Shown here in pieces: positions 44,194 to 52,698 of a stretch of 64,000 nt of DNA. The notes below the pieces were generated by a model. It was not told the DNA's origin. It saw only the letters and a list, made by a program, of their open reading frames with translations, and did no database searches. Position 1 is the first letter of the stretch, and every line of letters begins with the position of its first letter. The stretch covers positions 103,196 to 167,195 of the forward strand of contig NZ_CAKTVX010000005.1 in NCBI RefSeq assembly GCF_934630525.1, given 5' to 3'. This DNA is from an uncultured Slackia sp. Lineage in GTDB: Bacteria; Actinomycetota; Coriobacteriia; Coriobacteriales; Eggerthellaceae. Position numbers and translations under genes: made by a program.

Positions 44194-44325
44194 AAGACGC
44201 CCACGTATGTTTAGGATGTAAGTACCTAAAAGAAACTAGAAACAAATAAGCTTTAAGTATCGAAGAGATACCGATATAAAAATAATACCTAGTTCTTTAA
44301 AGATGTAAGGTTTCGAAAAGTAACT
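44194..44325 (+). other. AT-rich leader region of iscS
   Basis: About 130 bases, markedly AT-rich against the ~57% GC neighbourhood, with a GTATC-GAAGA-GATAC hairpin (44256-44270) and -10-like TATAAA/TAATAC sequences. The iscS promoter probably lies here. Confidence 0.4.
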
Positions 44326-45459
44326 ATGATATATCTCGATAACGCCGCGACAACCGCATTGCATGAAAGCGTGCTTGAACGAATGCTGCCGTATTTCGGT
44401 GTCGATTTCGGCAATCCGGGAAGCGTGCACGCGGCGGGGCGTAAGGCGCTGCATGCCGTGATGGACGCTCGCGCAACGGTCGCGGAATGCCTCGGTTGCA
44501 TGCCGCGCCAAATCATTTTTACTTCTGGCGGTACCGAAGCCGACAATCAGGCGTTGGCAACGGGAGCTGAATTCGGCCGCAGGGCCCATCGAATGCGCAT
44601 GGTCGCCTCGTCCATCGAGCATCCTGCAGTGCTCAGGGCGCTTGATTATTGGGAAGCCCAGGGCTTTACGATCACGCTCGTCAACCCCGACGGGACGGGC
44701 GTTGTGAGCGCTCGAGCCATAGAGGCGGTTCTCGACGATGACGTGTGTCTCGTGAGCGTCATGTCGGCGAACAATGAAACGGGCGTTTTGCAGCCCATTT
44801 CCGAAATTGCGCAAGCGGCGCATGCTGCGGGTGCACTTTTCCATACCGACGCTGTGCAGGCGGCTGGGCATGTGCGTCTCAACGCCGAGGCGTCAGGGAT
44901 CGATGTGCTGTCGATTTCGGCGCACAAGTTCCATGGTCCCAAAGGGGTCGGCGCGTTGGTGTGCCGCACGTGCGAGGGTGCCGATCCGCTCATATATGGC
45001 GGCGGCCAAGAGCGCGGTCGCCGTTCGGGCACGGAAAACGTTCCGGGCATCGTGGGCTTGGCTACCGCACTTGAAGAAGCGTGCAAAACCATGGAAGAAG
45101 ATGCCGCGCGCGTGCGTGGTTTGCGCGATTGCTTTGAGGCGCGTCTTGAGCAAATCGAGGGCGCATACGTTGTGGGGAAAGCGGCCCCGCGCGTACCAGG
45201 CATTTCGAATGTATGCTTTGGCGGGTTCGACCACCAGACGCTCATTCCGCTGCTTGATGCACGAGGCGTATGCGCGTCGGCGGGGTCGGCTTGCTCGGCG
45301 GGTGCGGTGAAAACCAGCCATGTGCTGCGTGCTATGGGCATTTCGGAGCCGCTTGCGAAAGGCTCGGTTCGTTTTTCGCTTTCCGCCGATACCACGCAAG
45401 AAGATGTAGACGCGGCGGCGGTTGCGATGCGGGAAATTATGGCGTCGCTCAAGCGGTAA
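44326..45459 (+). CDS. iscS: Cysteine desulfurase (IscS/NifS family)
   Basis: PLP enzyme that removes sulfur from cysteine for Fe-S clusters and tRNA thiolation. The 377-residue protein has MIYLDNAATTALHESV, FTSGGTEADNQAL, the PLP lysine in SISAHKFHGPKG and the active-site loop GVCASAGSACSAG with the persulfide Cys. The Shine-Dalgarno site is weak. mnmA follows 117 bases downstream, the common iscS-mnmA pairing, indicating that it supplies sulfur for 2-thiouridine. No iscU or sufBC genes are in the window. Confidence 0.95.
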   Translation: MIYLDNAATTALHESVLERMLPYFGVDFGNPGSVHAAGRKALHAVMDARATVAECLGCMPRQIIFTSGGTEADNQALATGAEFGRRAHRMRMVASSIEHPAVLRALDYWEAQGFTITLVNPDGTGVVSARAIEAVLDDDVCLVSVMSANNETGVLQPISEIAQAAHAAGALFHTDAVQAAGHVRLNAEASGIDVLSISAHKFHGPKGVGALVCRTCEGADPLIYGGGQERGRRSGTENVPGIVGLATALEEACKTMEEDAARVRGLRDCFEARLEQIEGAYVVGKAAPRVPGISNVCFGGFDHQTLIPLLDARGVCASAGSACSAGAVKTSHVLRAMGISEPLAKGSVRFSLSADTTQEDVDAAAVAMREIMASLKR

Positions 45460-45576
45460 ACTGTCATCGCCTGCCGTTCTTGCTTTCGGGCTTGCGCCCT
45501 ATGCAAGGCTACGGTTTGTTGCTGTTTGCCTCGGCGATAGGCAACGGCGGGATAAACCCGATGAAGAAGGACGAAT

Positions 45577-46743
45577 ATGACGAAATCCAAGGGACGCGTT
45601 CTTGTCGCGATGAGCGGCGGCGTCGATTCGAGCGTAACGGCGTATCTGTTGCAGAGTCAGGGCTATGAATGCATTGGCGCCACGATGAAGCTCTACAACA
45701 ACGATGCCGTCAATAACGACGGCCATACCTGTTGCAGCCTCGACGACGTCGAAGATGCGCGCGATGTGGCATTCCGCCTGGGCATTCCGCATTACGTGTT
45801 CGATTATTCGGCAGAGTTCGAAGATGAGGTCATGCGTCCCTTTGTGGAAGAATACGAAGCGGGGCACACTCCCAACCCATGCATCGAATGCAATCGCCGT
45901 ATGAAATTCAGCAGACTCTTGCAGCGCGCCGAGGAGCTGGGCTGCGATTTCATTGCTACGGGCCATTACGCCCGAATCGAACGTGCGGAGCAAGACGCGT
46001 CGACTGCCGTAGGCGTCGACGATGGCTCCGATTCGTGGGCGCGCGATTATGTGCCCGCAAGCGATGGCGTTCGTTTCGCGCTGCGGCGCGGCCTCGATGC
46101 CACGAAAGATCAAAGCTACGTGCTCTCCTTTATGACGCAAGACCAATTGGCGCATACGCTTCTGCCTCTTGGCGGTTTCACAAAAGCCCATGTGCGCGAA
46201 ATCGCCGAAGAGCAAGGCTTCATCAATGCGCAAAAGCACGATAGCCAAGATATCTGCTTCGTGCCCGATGGCGACTATCTGGGCTTTTTGGAGCGCTACC
46301 GCGGCTCGTCGTACGAACCGGGCGAGATCGTCGATGCTCAAGGCAAGGTGCTTGGCCAGCATAAGGGCGCCGTGGCTTATACCATTGGGCAGCGCAAGGG
46401 GCTTTGCATTGGAGGCGCTCCCGAGCCTTATTTCGTGTTGGGCAAGAACATGGCCGCCAACCAGGTAGTGGTGGGCCCGCGCGCGGAGCTTTCGTCGCAA
46501 GGCTGTGTGGCCACGAATTGGAACTGGATTATGTCGACTCTTTCAGATGGGGAAGCCATGAGCGTGCAGGTGAAGGCCCATTATCGCCAAGCGCCCATTC
46601 CCGCTGAGCTTTCCGTCGGTGCCGATGGCTTGGTGCGCGCGACGTATCTCGAGCCTCGTCAGGCGGCCGCTCCCGGTCAGGCGCTTGTCGCCTATGTGGG
46701 CGATTCGGTGGTTGGCGGCGGCACTATCGTCGAAGCTTTTTAG
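45577..46743 (+). CDS. mnmA: tRNA-specific 2-thiouridylase MnmA
   Basis: Forms 2-thiouridine at position 34 of Lys, Glu and Gln tRNAs. The 388-residue protein has the PP-loop AMSGGVDSSVTAYLL, the first catalytic Cys in TPNPCIECNRRMKF, ATGHYARI, KDQSYVL and the second Cys in HDSQDICFVPDGDY, then the C-terminal beta-barrel. A roughly 25-residue acidic insertion follows ATGHYARIE (AEQDASTAVGVDDGSD). AAGAAGGA upstream supports ATG 45577. Functionally paired with the preceding iscS. Confidence 0.96.
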   Translation: MTKSKGRVLVAMSGGVDSSVTAYLLQSQGYECIGATMKLYNNDAVNNDGHTCCSLDDVEDARDVAFRLGIPHYVFDYSAEFEDEVMRPFVEEYEAGHTPNPCIECNRRMKFSRLLQRAEELGCDFIATGHYARIERAEQDASTAVGVDDGSDSWARDYVPASDGVRFALRRGLDATKDQSYVLSFMTQDQLAHTLLPLGGFTKAHVREIAEEQGFINAQKHDSQDICFVPDGDYLGFLERYRGSSYEPGEIVDAQGKVLGQHKGAVAYTIGQRKGLCIGGAPEPYFVLGKNMAANQVVVGPRAELSSQGCVATNWNWIMSTLSDGEAMSVQVKAHYRQAPIPAELSVGADGLVRATYLEPRQAAAPGQALVAYVGDSVVGGGTIVEAF

Positions 46744-47020
46744 GCGTTTTGCCTTGGCTTCATTTGGTTGCGCTTTCTAAAACGCTCGGTTTGCACAGGT
46801 TTTGGAGGGGGCGCGAGCATGCCGATATTATGAGAAGTTTCGGCTTCGTGTTTTGCCGTGATTGTCAGTCAGCGAAGCTGGGCAACGAGGAAAACCTGCG
46901 CAAACCGGAGCATTTTTCATATTGGTTGCATCGCATGCGCCCTGCAATGGGACGTTCGTTGCGATACCATACGCATGGTTTGCGTATGCGAATAATTCTG
47001 GCCGCGAATAAGGGGGATTC

Positions 47021-48268
47021 ATGGCTCTTGTCGATAACGTTGCATTGTATGCGCTGGGCTACGCTGCCCACGAAAGCCATCCCATGCGCCTCGACCAGTA
47101 TTGTTTGAATACGGTGCAGCGCAAATATCCCTGTTCCGATTGCGCCGATGCATGCCCGAAAAGCATCGATATCGCCGCGAAGGAGATTAGCTGGCGCGGT
47201 TGCACGAATTGCAATCTGTGCGTTACGGCGTGTCCCACGCAGGCGATTCACGAATCGTCGGCGAGCCTCGACTCGGCGCTCGCGAATGCGGGCAGCGCGG
47301 GCGACGTTGTGGTGGTGGCTTGCGATCAGCATAAAGGCCAGGCCAATGTTCATACGCACTGCTTGGCATCTATTCCGTGGGAGCTTGTGGCGGCGCTTGC
47401 GCTTAAGAAGCCCGTGGTGCTGAAGGTGAAAGCATGCCGCGAATGCCAGAATGAAGAGCTGCGCGAAGGCGTGCGTGATCTGCTCAATAGCCTAAAGCGA
47501 TTTTTCGGCCCGGAGGAATTTAAGAAGCGCATTCATTCCCGTGTGCCCGAGGGGGCAGTTGCGGGTTCGGGCGCGTCGAAACGCACGGCGTTCGAGGGTG
47601 CGATGTCTACCGTGAAGCGAGGCGCGGAAGAGCTGCTCTCCGATATGGACGAACAGGGCCGCGTGTCGCACTACCGCGCCATTTTGCTTGAAACATTGCG
47701 CGAAATTCCTAAGGAAGAACGCCCCGAAGTCACGTGGCTTACGCTTACCGAAGACGGCAATTGCCGCGGATGTGAGATCTGCTCGAAAATGTGTCCCCAT
47801 GGGGCTATCGAGCTGCGTATTCCCGAATATGCTGCAGGGCAAAAGCGCCGCGAGGTCGAGCGCGAAGTGAAACGCCGCAAAATGCCTGTGATTACCGAGC
47901 CTTCCGGGAATGATTCGGGCGACGATATTACGTTTACCTACCAAGCTGCCCCCGCTGGAACTTCGACCCAGGCGCTGAACGAGGCGAAAGAGACGGCCCT
48001 CGCCGCCATCGACGAAGAGCTCGCGCGCAATATATCGCGTGGCCAGGCCTTCGTGCACGATGCGTCGCGCTGTACCCAATGCGGCTTGTGCTATATGAGT
48101 TGCCCCGAAGAAAACATTGGCGGCTGGGCCGAAATAGCCACGCGCGAGCTTCCTGCAAAAGTCGAGCATGCCCTTACGGTTCAGCTATGCGAAAAGTGCG
48201 GTCGCCCCTTCAAACCGAAGGCCGACGAAGCCAAGTGCGCCGCCTGTTCAAGGGTGAGCTTCCTGTAA
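47021..48268 (+). CDS. Multi-cluster 4Fe-4S ferredoxin-like protein with zinc ribbons
   Basis: A 415-residue soluble iron-sulfur protein. The N-terminus has CSDCADAC (38-45) and CTNCNLCVTACP (61-72). A Cys pair CRECQNEEL follows near 138, then CRGCEICSKMCP (about 249-260), and CTQCGLCYMSCP (about 353-364). The C-terminus has CEKCGRPF and CAACS, a zinc ribbon. Its four cluster motifs and lack of a partner subunit suggest an electron-carrying adaptor for an oxidoreductase encoded elsewhere; I do not recognise a named family. AGGGGG at 47010-47015 supports ATG 47021. The 277 bases upstream hold no gene. Confidence 0.85.
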   Translation: MALVDNVALYALGYAAHESHPMRLDQYCLNTVQRKYPCSDCADACPKSIDIAAKEISWRGCTNCNLCVTACPTQAIHESSASLDSALANAGSAGDVVVVACDQHKGQANVHTHCLASIPWELVAALALKKPVVLKVKACRECQNEELREGVRDLLNSLKRFFGPEEFKKRIHSRVPEGAVAGSGASKRTAFEGAMSTVKRGAEELLSDMDEQGRVSHYRAILLETLREIPKEERPEVTWLTLTEDGNCRGCEICSKMCPHGAIELRIPEYAAGQKRREVEREVKRRKMPVITEPSGNDSGDDITFTYQAAPAGTSTQALNEAKETALAAIDEELARNISRGQAFVHDASRCTQCGLCYMSCPEENIGGWAEIATRELPAKVEHALTVQLCEKCGRPFKPKADEAKCAACSRVSFL

Positions 48269-48610
48269 TTGCTTCGCCGGCGGCAAACCTGCTAAAAACC
48301 TGCTCAATGCTCGTAGCATTAGCAGGTTTGAGGGCAGCTTGCAGTTCCGGACTGCGAATTTGCTGCGTTTCCCTGAGAGCCCGATTCCTGATGAACGCAT
48401 CCCTCCTTGCCTGGTCAAAACTTCGATTTAATCGTATTCGACATGTTGGCGGATTGCTGGATTGCCGCCTTCCAGCCTTCTCGCTATTGGCATGCGTGCT
48501 GCCGATTGGGCACTGCGTGTCGGTACCGTAACCACTCGAATTCGACAACGTCTTTCTGGCTTGTTTTTTGCTAGAACGAAACAAGAATCTTTTACGGAAA
48601 GGCGGCGCGT
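48269..48610 (+). other. 342-bp intergenic region with a hairpin
   Basis: AAACCTGCTA / TAGCAGGTTT (48285-48294 with 48320-48329) enclosing AATGCTCGTAGCATT; no T run. No gene is supported in the rest. Confidence 0.5.
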
Positions 48611-49456
48611 ATGTCGTTTCATGAATTCGCGGTCGACAGCGACGGAATAAGCCTGTATTGCAAGCGATATCTGCCAAGTTCCGGGGAGGCGCCGTCCCAG
48701 CGACCCCCGCTGCTTCTTATTCATGGTGGTTGCATCGATTGCGACTTCTACGACGCGGCTGGTCCTCTTTTGGCGAATTTGTTTGATGCGGTAACGTTCG
48801 ATCGACGTGGGTTTGGACGCAGCGAGCATCCCTCCAACGGCGACTATTCTGTTGCAATCCAAACATGCGATGCTTTGGCGGTCGCGAGTGCGGCATTCGG
48901 CGATGCGCCCGCGTTTGTTTTTGCGCACAGTGCAGGCGGGTCGGTTGGGATTAGCTTTTCGACCGCGCATCCGAACCGCGTTCGCCAGCTTATGCTCTTC
49001 GAATCGCCCGTACTCGATTGCGTCGATCCCGCTTCGTCCCTTATGGCCGATATCGTGCAAATGAAAAAGAATATTGAAGCGGGACAGGAAGCGGGTTCGT
49101 TTGGGGGCGGCTTCCTTTTCGGCTTGGGTCCGAAAGATTCGCGCGCATCGAAGCCTACGCGGGAACAAAGGGCCCGCACATCGAGCAATGTGCGTACGAG
49201 CATCGTGTGCGAAGCCGACAGATTCTTTAGCTTCAAGCCGAATTACGAGGCCCTGTCGAAGATTCCAGTCGTCGTGGCGGCAGCCGAGCTCAATCGGGGA
49301 TACCCGCTTGAGGGGCTGTCGAGGGCGGTTGCCGAGCGGCTCAACTGCCCACTTGTACACTATCCAGGTGCGCATAACAGTCCAAGCGATCTGCCGGCGG
49401 ACTTCGCATGCATGACGGCTGGGGTGTTTCTTATGGAGGGGAAAGGCCTGCTTTAG
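48611..49456 (+). CDS. Alpha/beta-hydrolase fold protein
   Basis: A 281-residue hydrolase: LLLIHGGCIDCDFYD (oxyanion hole), VTFDRRGFGRSEHP, the nucleophile elbow VFAHSAGGSVGISF (Ser in AHSAG), and the C-terminal catalytic His in YPGAHNSPSD. Substrate unknown; lipase, esterase or epoxide-type hydrolases share this layout. GGAAAGG at 48596-48602 supports ATG 48611. It is alone; a terminator follows at 49512-49538. Confidence 0.87.
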   Translation: MSFHEFAVDSDGISLYCKRYLPSSGEAPSQRPPLLLIHGGCIDCDFYDAAGPLLANLFDAVTFDRRGFGRSEHPSNGDYSVAIQTCDALAVASAAFGDAPAFVFAHSAGGSVGISFSTAHPNRVRQLMLFESPVLDCVDPASSLMADIVQMKKNIEAGQEAGSFGGGFLFGLGPKDSRASKPTREQRARTSSNVRTSIVCEADRFFSFKPNYEALSKIPVVVAAAELNRGYPLEGLSRAVAERLNCPLVHYPGAHNSPSDLPADFACMTAGVFLMEGKGLL

Positions 49457-49511
49457 GCGTCCTCTGCCAATCAATTCTGAAAAAATGCCTGATGAAAGGT
49501 TAGATAATCTG

Positions 49512-49538
49512 AAAAACGCCGCTTGCCGGCGTTTTTTC
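49512..49538 (+). terminator. Intrinsic terminator
   Basis: AACGCCG / CGGCGTT (49515-49521 with 49527-49533), loop CTTGC, T run. Confidence 0.92.
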
Positions 49539-49545
49539 TTGCCGT

Positions 49546-49575
49546 TTGCGCTTTAGTACGCCGCCGTGCTAAACT
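49546..49575 (+). promoter_or_regulatory. Promoter of the amino-acid ABC transporter
   Basis: TTGCGC (49546-49551), 18-bp spacer, TAAACT (49570-49575). Confidence 0.45.
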
Positions 49576-49587
49576 ATCTCTCGCATT

Positions 49588-49613
49588 GAGCACTTTAGCA
49601 CGCTAAAGTGCTC
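49588..49613. promoter_or_regulatory. Operator-like palindrome before the ABC transporter
   Basis: Perfect GAGCACTTTA-N6-TAAAGTGCTC just downstream of the predicted transcription start; placement fits a repressor site. No T run, so not a terminator. Confidence 0.5.
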
Positions 49614-49697
49614 CAAGGGCAGTCGCCACACTGCCAGAAGGGAAGGGCGCCGGCAGCAAGCCGTCGCGAACGATAGATTATCGAAGAGGTATTTCGT

Positions 49698-50519
49698 ATG
49701 AAGAAGAAATGGTCCCTTATCGCGGCAGCCGCCGCAGCGCTCGCGCTTGCTGGCTGCCTGCTCGCTGGCTGCGGTTCGAACGACGCCGCCAAAGACTCCG
49801 CGAATTCCGACACCACCAAGCTCATCGTCGGTTTCGACCAGTCGTATCCGCCGTACGGCTTCGTCGGTGACGACGGCAACTACACGGGCTTTGACCTCGA
49901 CCTCGCCACCGAGGTTGCCAACCGCAATGGTTGGGATATTCAGCTCGAGGCTATCGATTGGGATGCGAAAGACACGCTGCTCAATTCCGGCGCTATCAAC
50001 TGCATCTGGAACGGCTTCACCATGGAAGGCCGCGAGGATGATTACACCTTCAGCGATCCGTACATGCTCAATGCTCAGGTTGTTGTCGTGAAGTCGAGCT
50101 CGGGCATCAAGAGCCTTGACGACCTTGCGGGCAAAAACGTTATTACCCAGACCGACTCCGCCGCTCAGGAGGTGCTCGAGGGCGACAAAGCCGACCTTGC
50201 CGCCACATTCGCGCAGCTCGAGACCATCGGCGATTACAACACCGCGTTCATGCAGCTCGAATCGGGCGCCGTCGATGCCGTCGCTTGTGATTTGTCTATC
50301 GCCCAGTACCAGATGTCCGCTAAGCCCGGCGTGTACACTCTGCTTTCCGATGAGCTTTCCAGCGAGCACTACGCCGTTGGCGTGAAGAAGGGCAACACCG
50401 AGCTTGCTCAGAAAATCACCGACACCCTGAAGGCCATGGATGAAGATGGCACCGTGAAGCAGCTGTGCGAGAAATACGCCGACTATGGCCTGAGCTATGA
50501 GAACTGGATTCTGAAATAA
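49698..50519 (+). CDS. Polar amino-acid ABC transporter substrate-binding lipoprotein
   Basis: Family 3 solute-binding protein (273 residues). The signal peptide ends with a lipobox, LLAGC-G, giving a membrane-anchored lipoprotein. The mature fold starts TTKLIVGFDQSYPPYGFVGD and contains GFDLDLATEVANRNGW, NGFTMEGREDDYTFSDPY and the LESGAVDAVACDLSIAQYQ hinge region. The substrate is likely glutamine, cystine or another polar amino acid; residues alone do not settle it. GAAGAGG (49683-49689) supports the start. It leads an operon with a permease and an ATPase. Confidence 0.93.
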   Translation: MKKKWSLIAAAAAALALAGCLLAGCGSNDAAKDSANSDTTKLIVGFDQSYPPYGFVGDDGNYTGFDLDLATEVANRNGWDIQLEAIDWDAKDTLLNSGAINCIWNGFTMEGREDDYTFSDPYMLNAQVVVVKSSSGIKSLDDLAGKNVITQTDSAAQEVLEGDKADLAATFAQLETIGDYNTAFMQLESGAVDAVACDLSIAQYQMSAKPGVYTLLSDELSSEHYAVGVKKGNTELAQKITDTLKAMDEDGTVKQLCEKYADYGLSYENWILK

Positions 50520-50627
50520 GATAGAATCGGTTGAAACATATGCGAGGCGTTTGGCAAGGCGCCTTGTGGCGGAATCGCGGGCGGAGCAATCCGTTCGCGA
50601 TTCATGCTGTTAAGAGAGAGGATTGCC

Positions 50628-51281
50628 GTGGATATTTCCACTATGCTCACCATGCTGGGTCAAGGCTTCGTCGTCACCCTGCAGATTTTCTTCCTCACGC
50701 TTTTGGGGTCGTTGCCCCTTGGCGTGCTGGTTGCGCTTGGCCGCATGAGCCGCGTCAGGCCCCTTGCATGGCTTATGCGCCTGTATATTTCCGTCATGCG
50801 CGGCACGCCGCTCATGCTGCAGATGTTCTTCATCTACTTCGCGCCGTATTACCTGTTCGGCATGGATTTGTCCACCGATTCCAAGTTCAATGCGACCATC
50901 GTTGCGTTCATCATCAACTACGCGGCGTATTTCGCAGAAATCTACCGCAGCGGCATTCAGTCTATTCCGCGCGGCCAATACGAAGCCGCCGAAGTGCTGG
51001 GCTACTCGCGCGTGCAGACGTTCATGAAAATCGTGCTTCCGCAGGTCATCAAGCGAATCTTGCCTGCAATGGGCAATGAAATCATCACGCTGGTGAAAGA
51101 CACCTCGCTTGCATTTGCCATTGGCGTGGCCGAGATGTTCTCCACGGCGAAGGCGCTTGTCGCGTCGCAGGTCAGCATGCTGCCGTTCGTGTTCGCGGCC
51201 GCCTTTTACTGGGTATTCAACTTTATCGTCGAGGTCGTGCTGAATAGGATCGAGAAGAAGCTCGATTACTACCACGACTAA
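50628..51281 (+). CDS. Polar amino-acid ABC transporter permease (GlnP/HisM family)
   Basis: A 217-residue inner-membrane permease with about five helices and the EAA coupling motif GQYEAAEVLGYSRVQTFMKI, followed by VLPQVIKRILPAMGNEII. GTG 50628 is chosen for GAGAGAGGA at 50614-50622; ATG 50604 is possible. It lies between the binding protein and ATPase genes and needs only one permease gene, implying a homodimer. Confidence 0.92.
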   Translation: MDISTMLTMLGQGFVVTLQIFFLTLLGSLPLGVLVALGRMSRVRPLAWLMRLYISVMRGTPLMLQMFFIYFAPYYLFGMDLSTDSKFNATIVAFIINYAAYFAEIYRSGIQSIPRGQYEAAEVLGYSRVQTFMKIVLPQVIKRILPAMGNEIITLVKDTSLAFAIGVAEMFSTAKALVASQVSMLPFVFAAAFYWVFNFIVEVVLNRIEKKLDYYHD

Positions 51282-51290
51282 GCGCGAACG

Positions 51291-51345
51291 AGAGCGAAGG
51301 CTTTTGCCCCGCCGATGCATGTGGAGCAAAACTTCGCTTTTCTCA
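51291..51345 (+). repeat. Hairpin between permease and ATPase genes
   Basis: GAGAGCGAAGGCTTTTGC pairs with GCAAAACTTCGCTTTTCTC; a T-rich stretch follows. It may be an attenuator reducing ATPase-gene transcription or a partial terminator. Confidence 0.45.
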
Positions 51346-51475
51346 AACGTGCTTTTATTTATGAAATAGTGAAAGCGAGGCGCGACGCATAGCGAGCCGA
51401 AGGCGAGCGGTAGAAGCGCCGTGTTTTGTGCAGCATCGTCGGCGGGACAAAAGCCGGCGGGATACGGAGGTCACC

Positions 51476-52246
51476 ATGGCCGAAAACAAACCAGTCGTGC
51501 GCCTGTCGCACATCAAGAAAAGCTTCGGCGACACCGAAGTCCTTAAAGATATTTCGCTCGAAGTGAACCCGGGCGAGGTCGTTGCCATCATCGGTCCGTC
51601 GGGCGGCGGCAAATCGACGCTTTTGCGTTGTGCCACGCTGCTCGAGACGTTCGATGCGGGCGAGCTTTCCTATGGCGACCTTGAGGTCGCCACTATGCAA
51701 AACGGCAAGGCGGTCTATGGCAAAAAAGACGTGCTGCGCGCAGCGAAATCGCGCTTTGGCCTCGTGTTCCAGAATTACAATTTGTTCCCGCATTACACGG
51801 TACTCAAAAACATCATGGATGCGCCCATTGCCGTGCAAAAGCGCGATAAGGCCGATGTCGAACGCCAGGCCCGTGAGCTCATCGCGAAAATGGGCCTTGA
51901 AGGCAACGAGGGCAAAGTTCCTTGTGAGCTTTCCGGCGGCCAGCAGCAGCGCGTTTCCATTGCTCGCGCGCTATGCCTGAACCCTGATATCGTTTTCTTC
52001 GACGAACCCACCAGCGCGCTCGACCCCGAGCTTACTGCCGAGGTGTTGAAGGTCATCAAGCAGCTCGCCGCTGAGCACATGACCATGGTCATCGTGACGC
52101 ACGAGATGTCGTTTGCGCGCGATGTCGCCGATCGCATCGTGTTCATGGATGGTGGCGTCATTGTTGAAGAAGGCCCTGCCGAACAGGTCATCAATAACCC
52201 CCAGCACAACCGCACGAAGGCATTCCTCAATCGCTACGACGATTAG
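51476..52246 (+). CDS. Polar amino-acid ABC transporter ATPase (GlnQ/HisP family)
   Basis: A 256-residue ABC ATPase: Walker A GPSGGGKST (about 40-48), Q-loop FQNYNLFPHYTV, signature ELSGGQQQRVSIARAL, Walker B IVFFDEPTSALDPE and H-loop VIVTHEMSFA. CGGAGG at 51465-51470 supports ATG 51476; the frame back to 51428 is not used. It completes the three-gene importer. Confidence 0.95.
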   Translation: MAENKPVVRLSHIKKSFGDTEVLKDISLEVNPGEVVAIIGPSGGGKSTLLRCATLLETFDAGELSYGDLEVATMQNGKAVYGKKDVLRAAKSRFGLVFQNYNLFPHYTVLKNIMDAPIAVQKRDKADVERQARELIAKMGLEGNEGKVPCELSGGQQQRVSIARALCLNPDIVFFDEPTSALDPELTAEVLKVIKQLAAEHMTMVIVTHEMSFARDVADRIVFMDGGVIVEEGPAEQVINNPQHNRTKAFLNRYDD

Positions 52247-52296
52247 GCTAGAGCATCGTGCTGCTTTGTCGCGCGTCAGAACTTTGATGCCTGCAT

Positions 52297-52439
52297 CTTA
52301 GAATCGCGATATGCACGGATAATTACGCAGTTGCCCGAGTACTCGCAAATCGGAAAGCCCCTAACCTGAAGTTTTATAAACTAAGGTCAGGGGCTTTCTC
52401 GTCGCCTGGGGATTCATCTGCGCATATCGCGATTCTAAG
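52297..52439. repeat. Nested inverted repeat enclosing a terminator-like hairpin
   Basis: Perfect 18-bp outer arms CTTAGAATCGCGATATGC (52297-52314) and their complement (52422-52439) enclose AAAGCCCCTAACCT / AGGTCAGGGGCTTT (52354-52396). The inner hairpin probably terminates the ABC operon; the outer arms are unexplained. Confidence 0.65.
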
Positions 52440-52506
52440 ATTGAAGGCTGCTTGGTGTGTAAATGCTCAGAGCATTTAACGCATTCCGTTTTTGCATGAA
52501 ATCGCG

Positions 52507-52618
52507 CGAAGTGCGTATCCTTGCCCTAATAAGTTCTTTTGCCGGCTCGGCGAACAGGTGTTTTACGAACGGTTTTGTCGCGTGTTGACGACAATCGGGC
52601 ATTAGGGTACGCACTTCG
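52507..52618. repeat. Second inverted repeat in the same intergenic region
   Basis: CGAAGTGCGTA...CCCTAAT (52507-52517 and 52524-52530) pairs with ATTAGGGTACGCACTTCG (52601-52618), the left arm having a 6-base bulge. No gene is visible in 52247-52698. Confidence 0.55.
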
Positions 52619-52630
52619 TGCATTTTCGTG

Positions 52631-52676
52631 CAAAATAAAACGGAAGGCCCCTGGAGCGAACTCCAGGGGCCTTCCG
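52631..52676 (-). terminator. Intrinsic terminator of hpf
   Basis: Perfect stem GGAAGGCCCCTGGAG / CTCCAGGGGCCTTCC around 52642-52675 with TTTTATTTT on the minus strand. Confidence 0.92.
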
Positions 52677-52698
52677 CCTCCAAGGGTTGGATGGCAAG

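Noticed and set aside
46749..47108. 119-codon frame in the mnmA-ferredoxin gap
   Set aside because: No ribosome site or recognisable domain; it overlaps the start of the well-supported ferredoxin gene.
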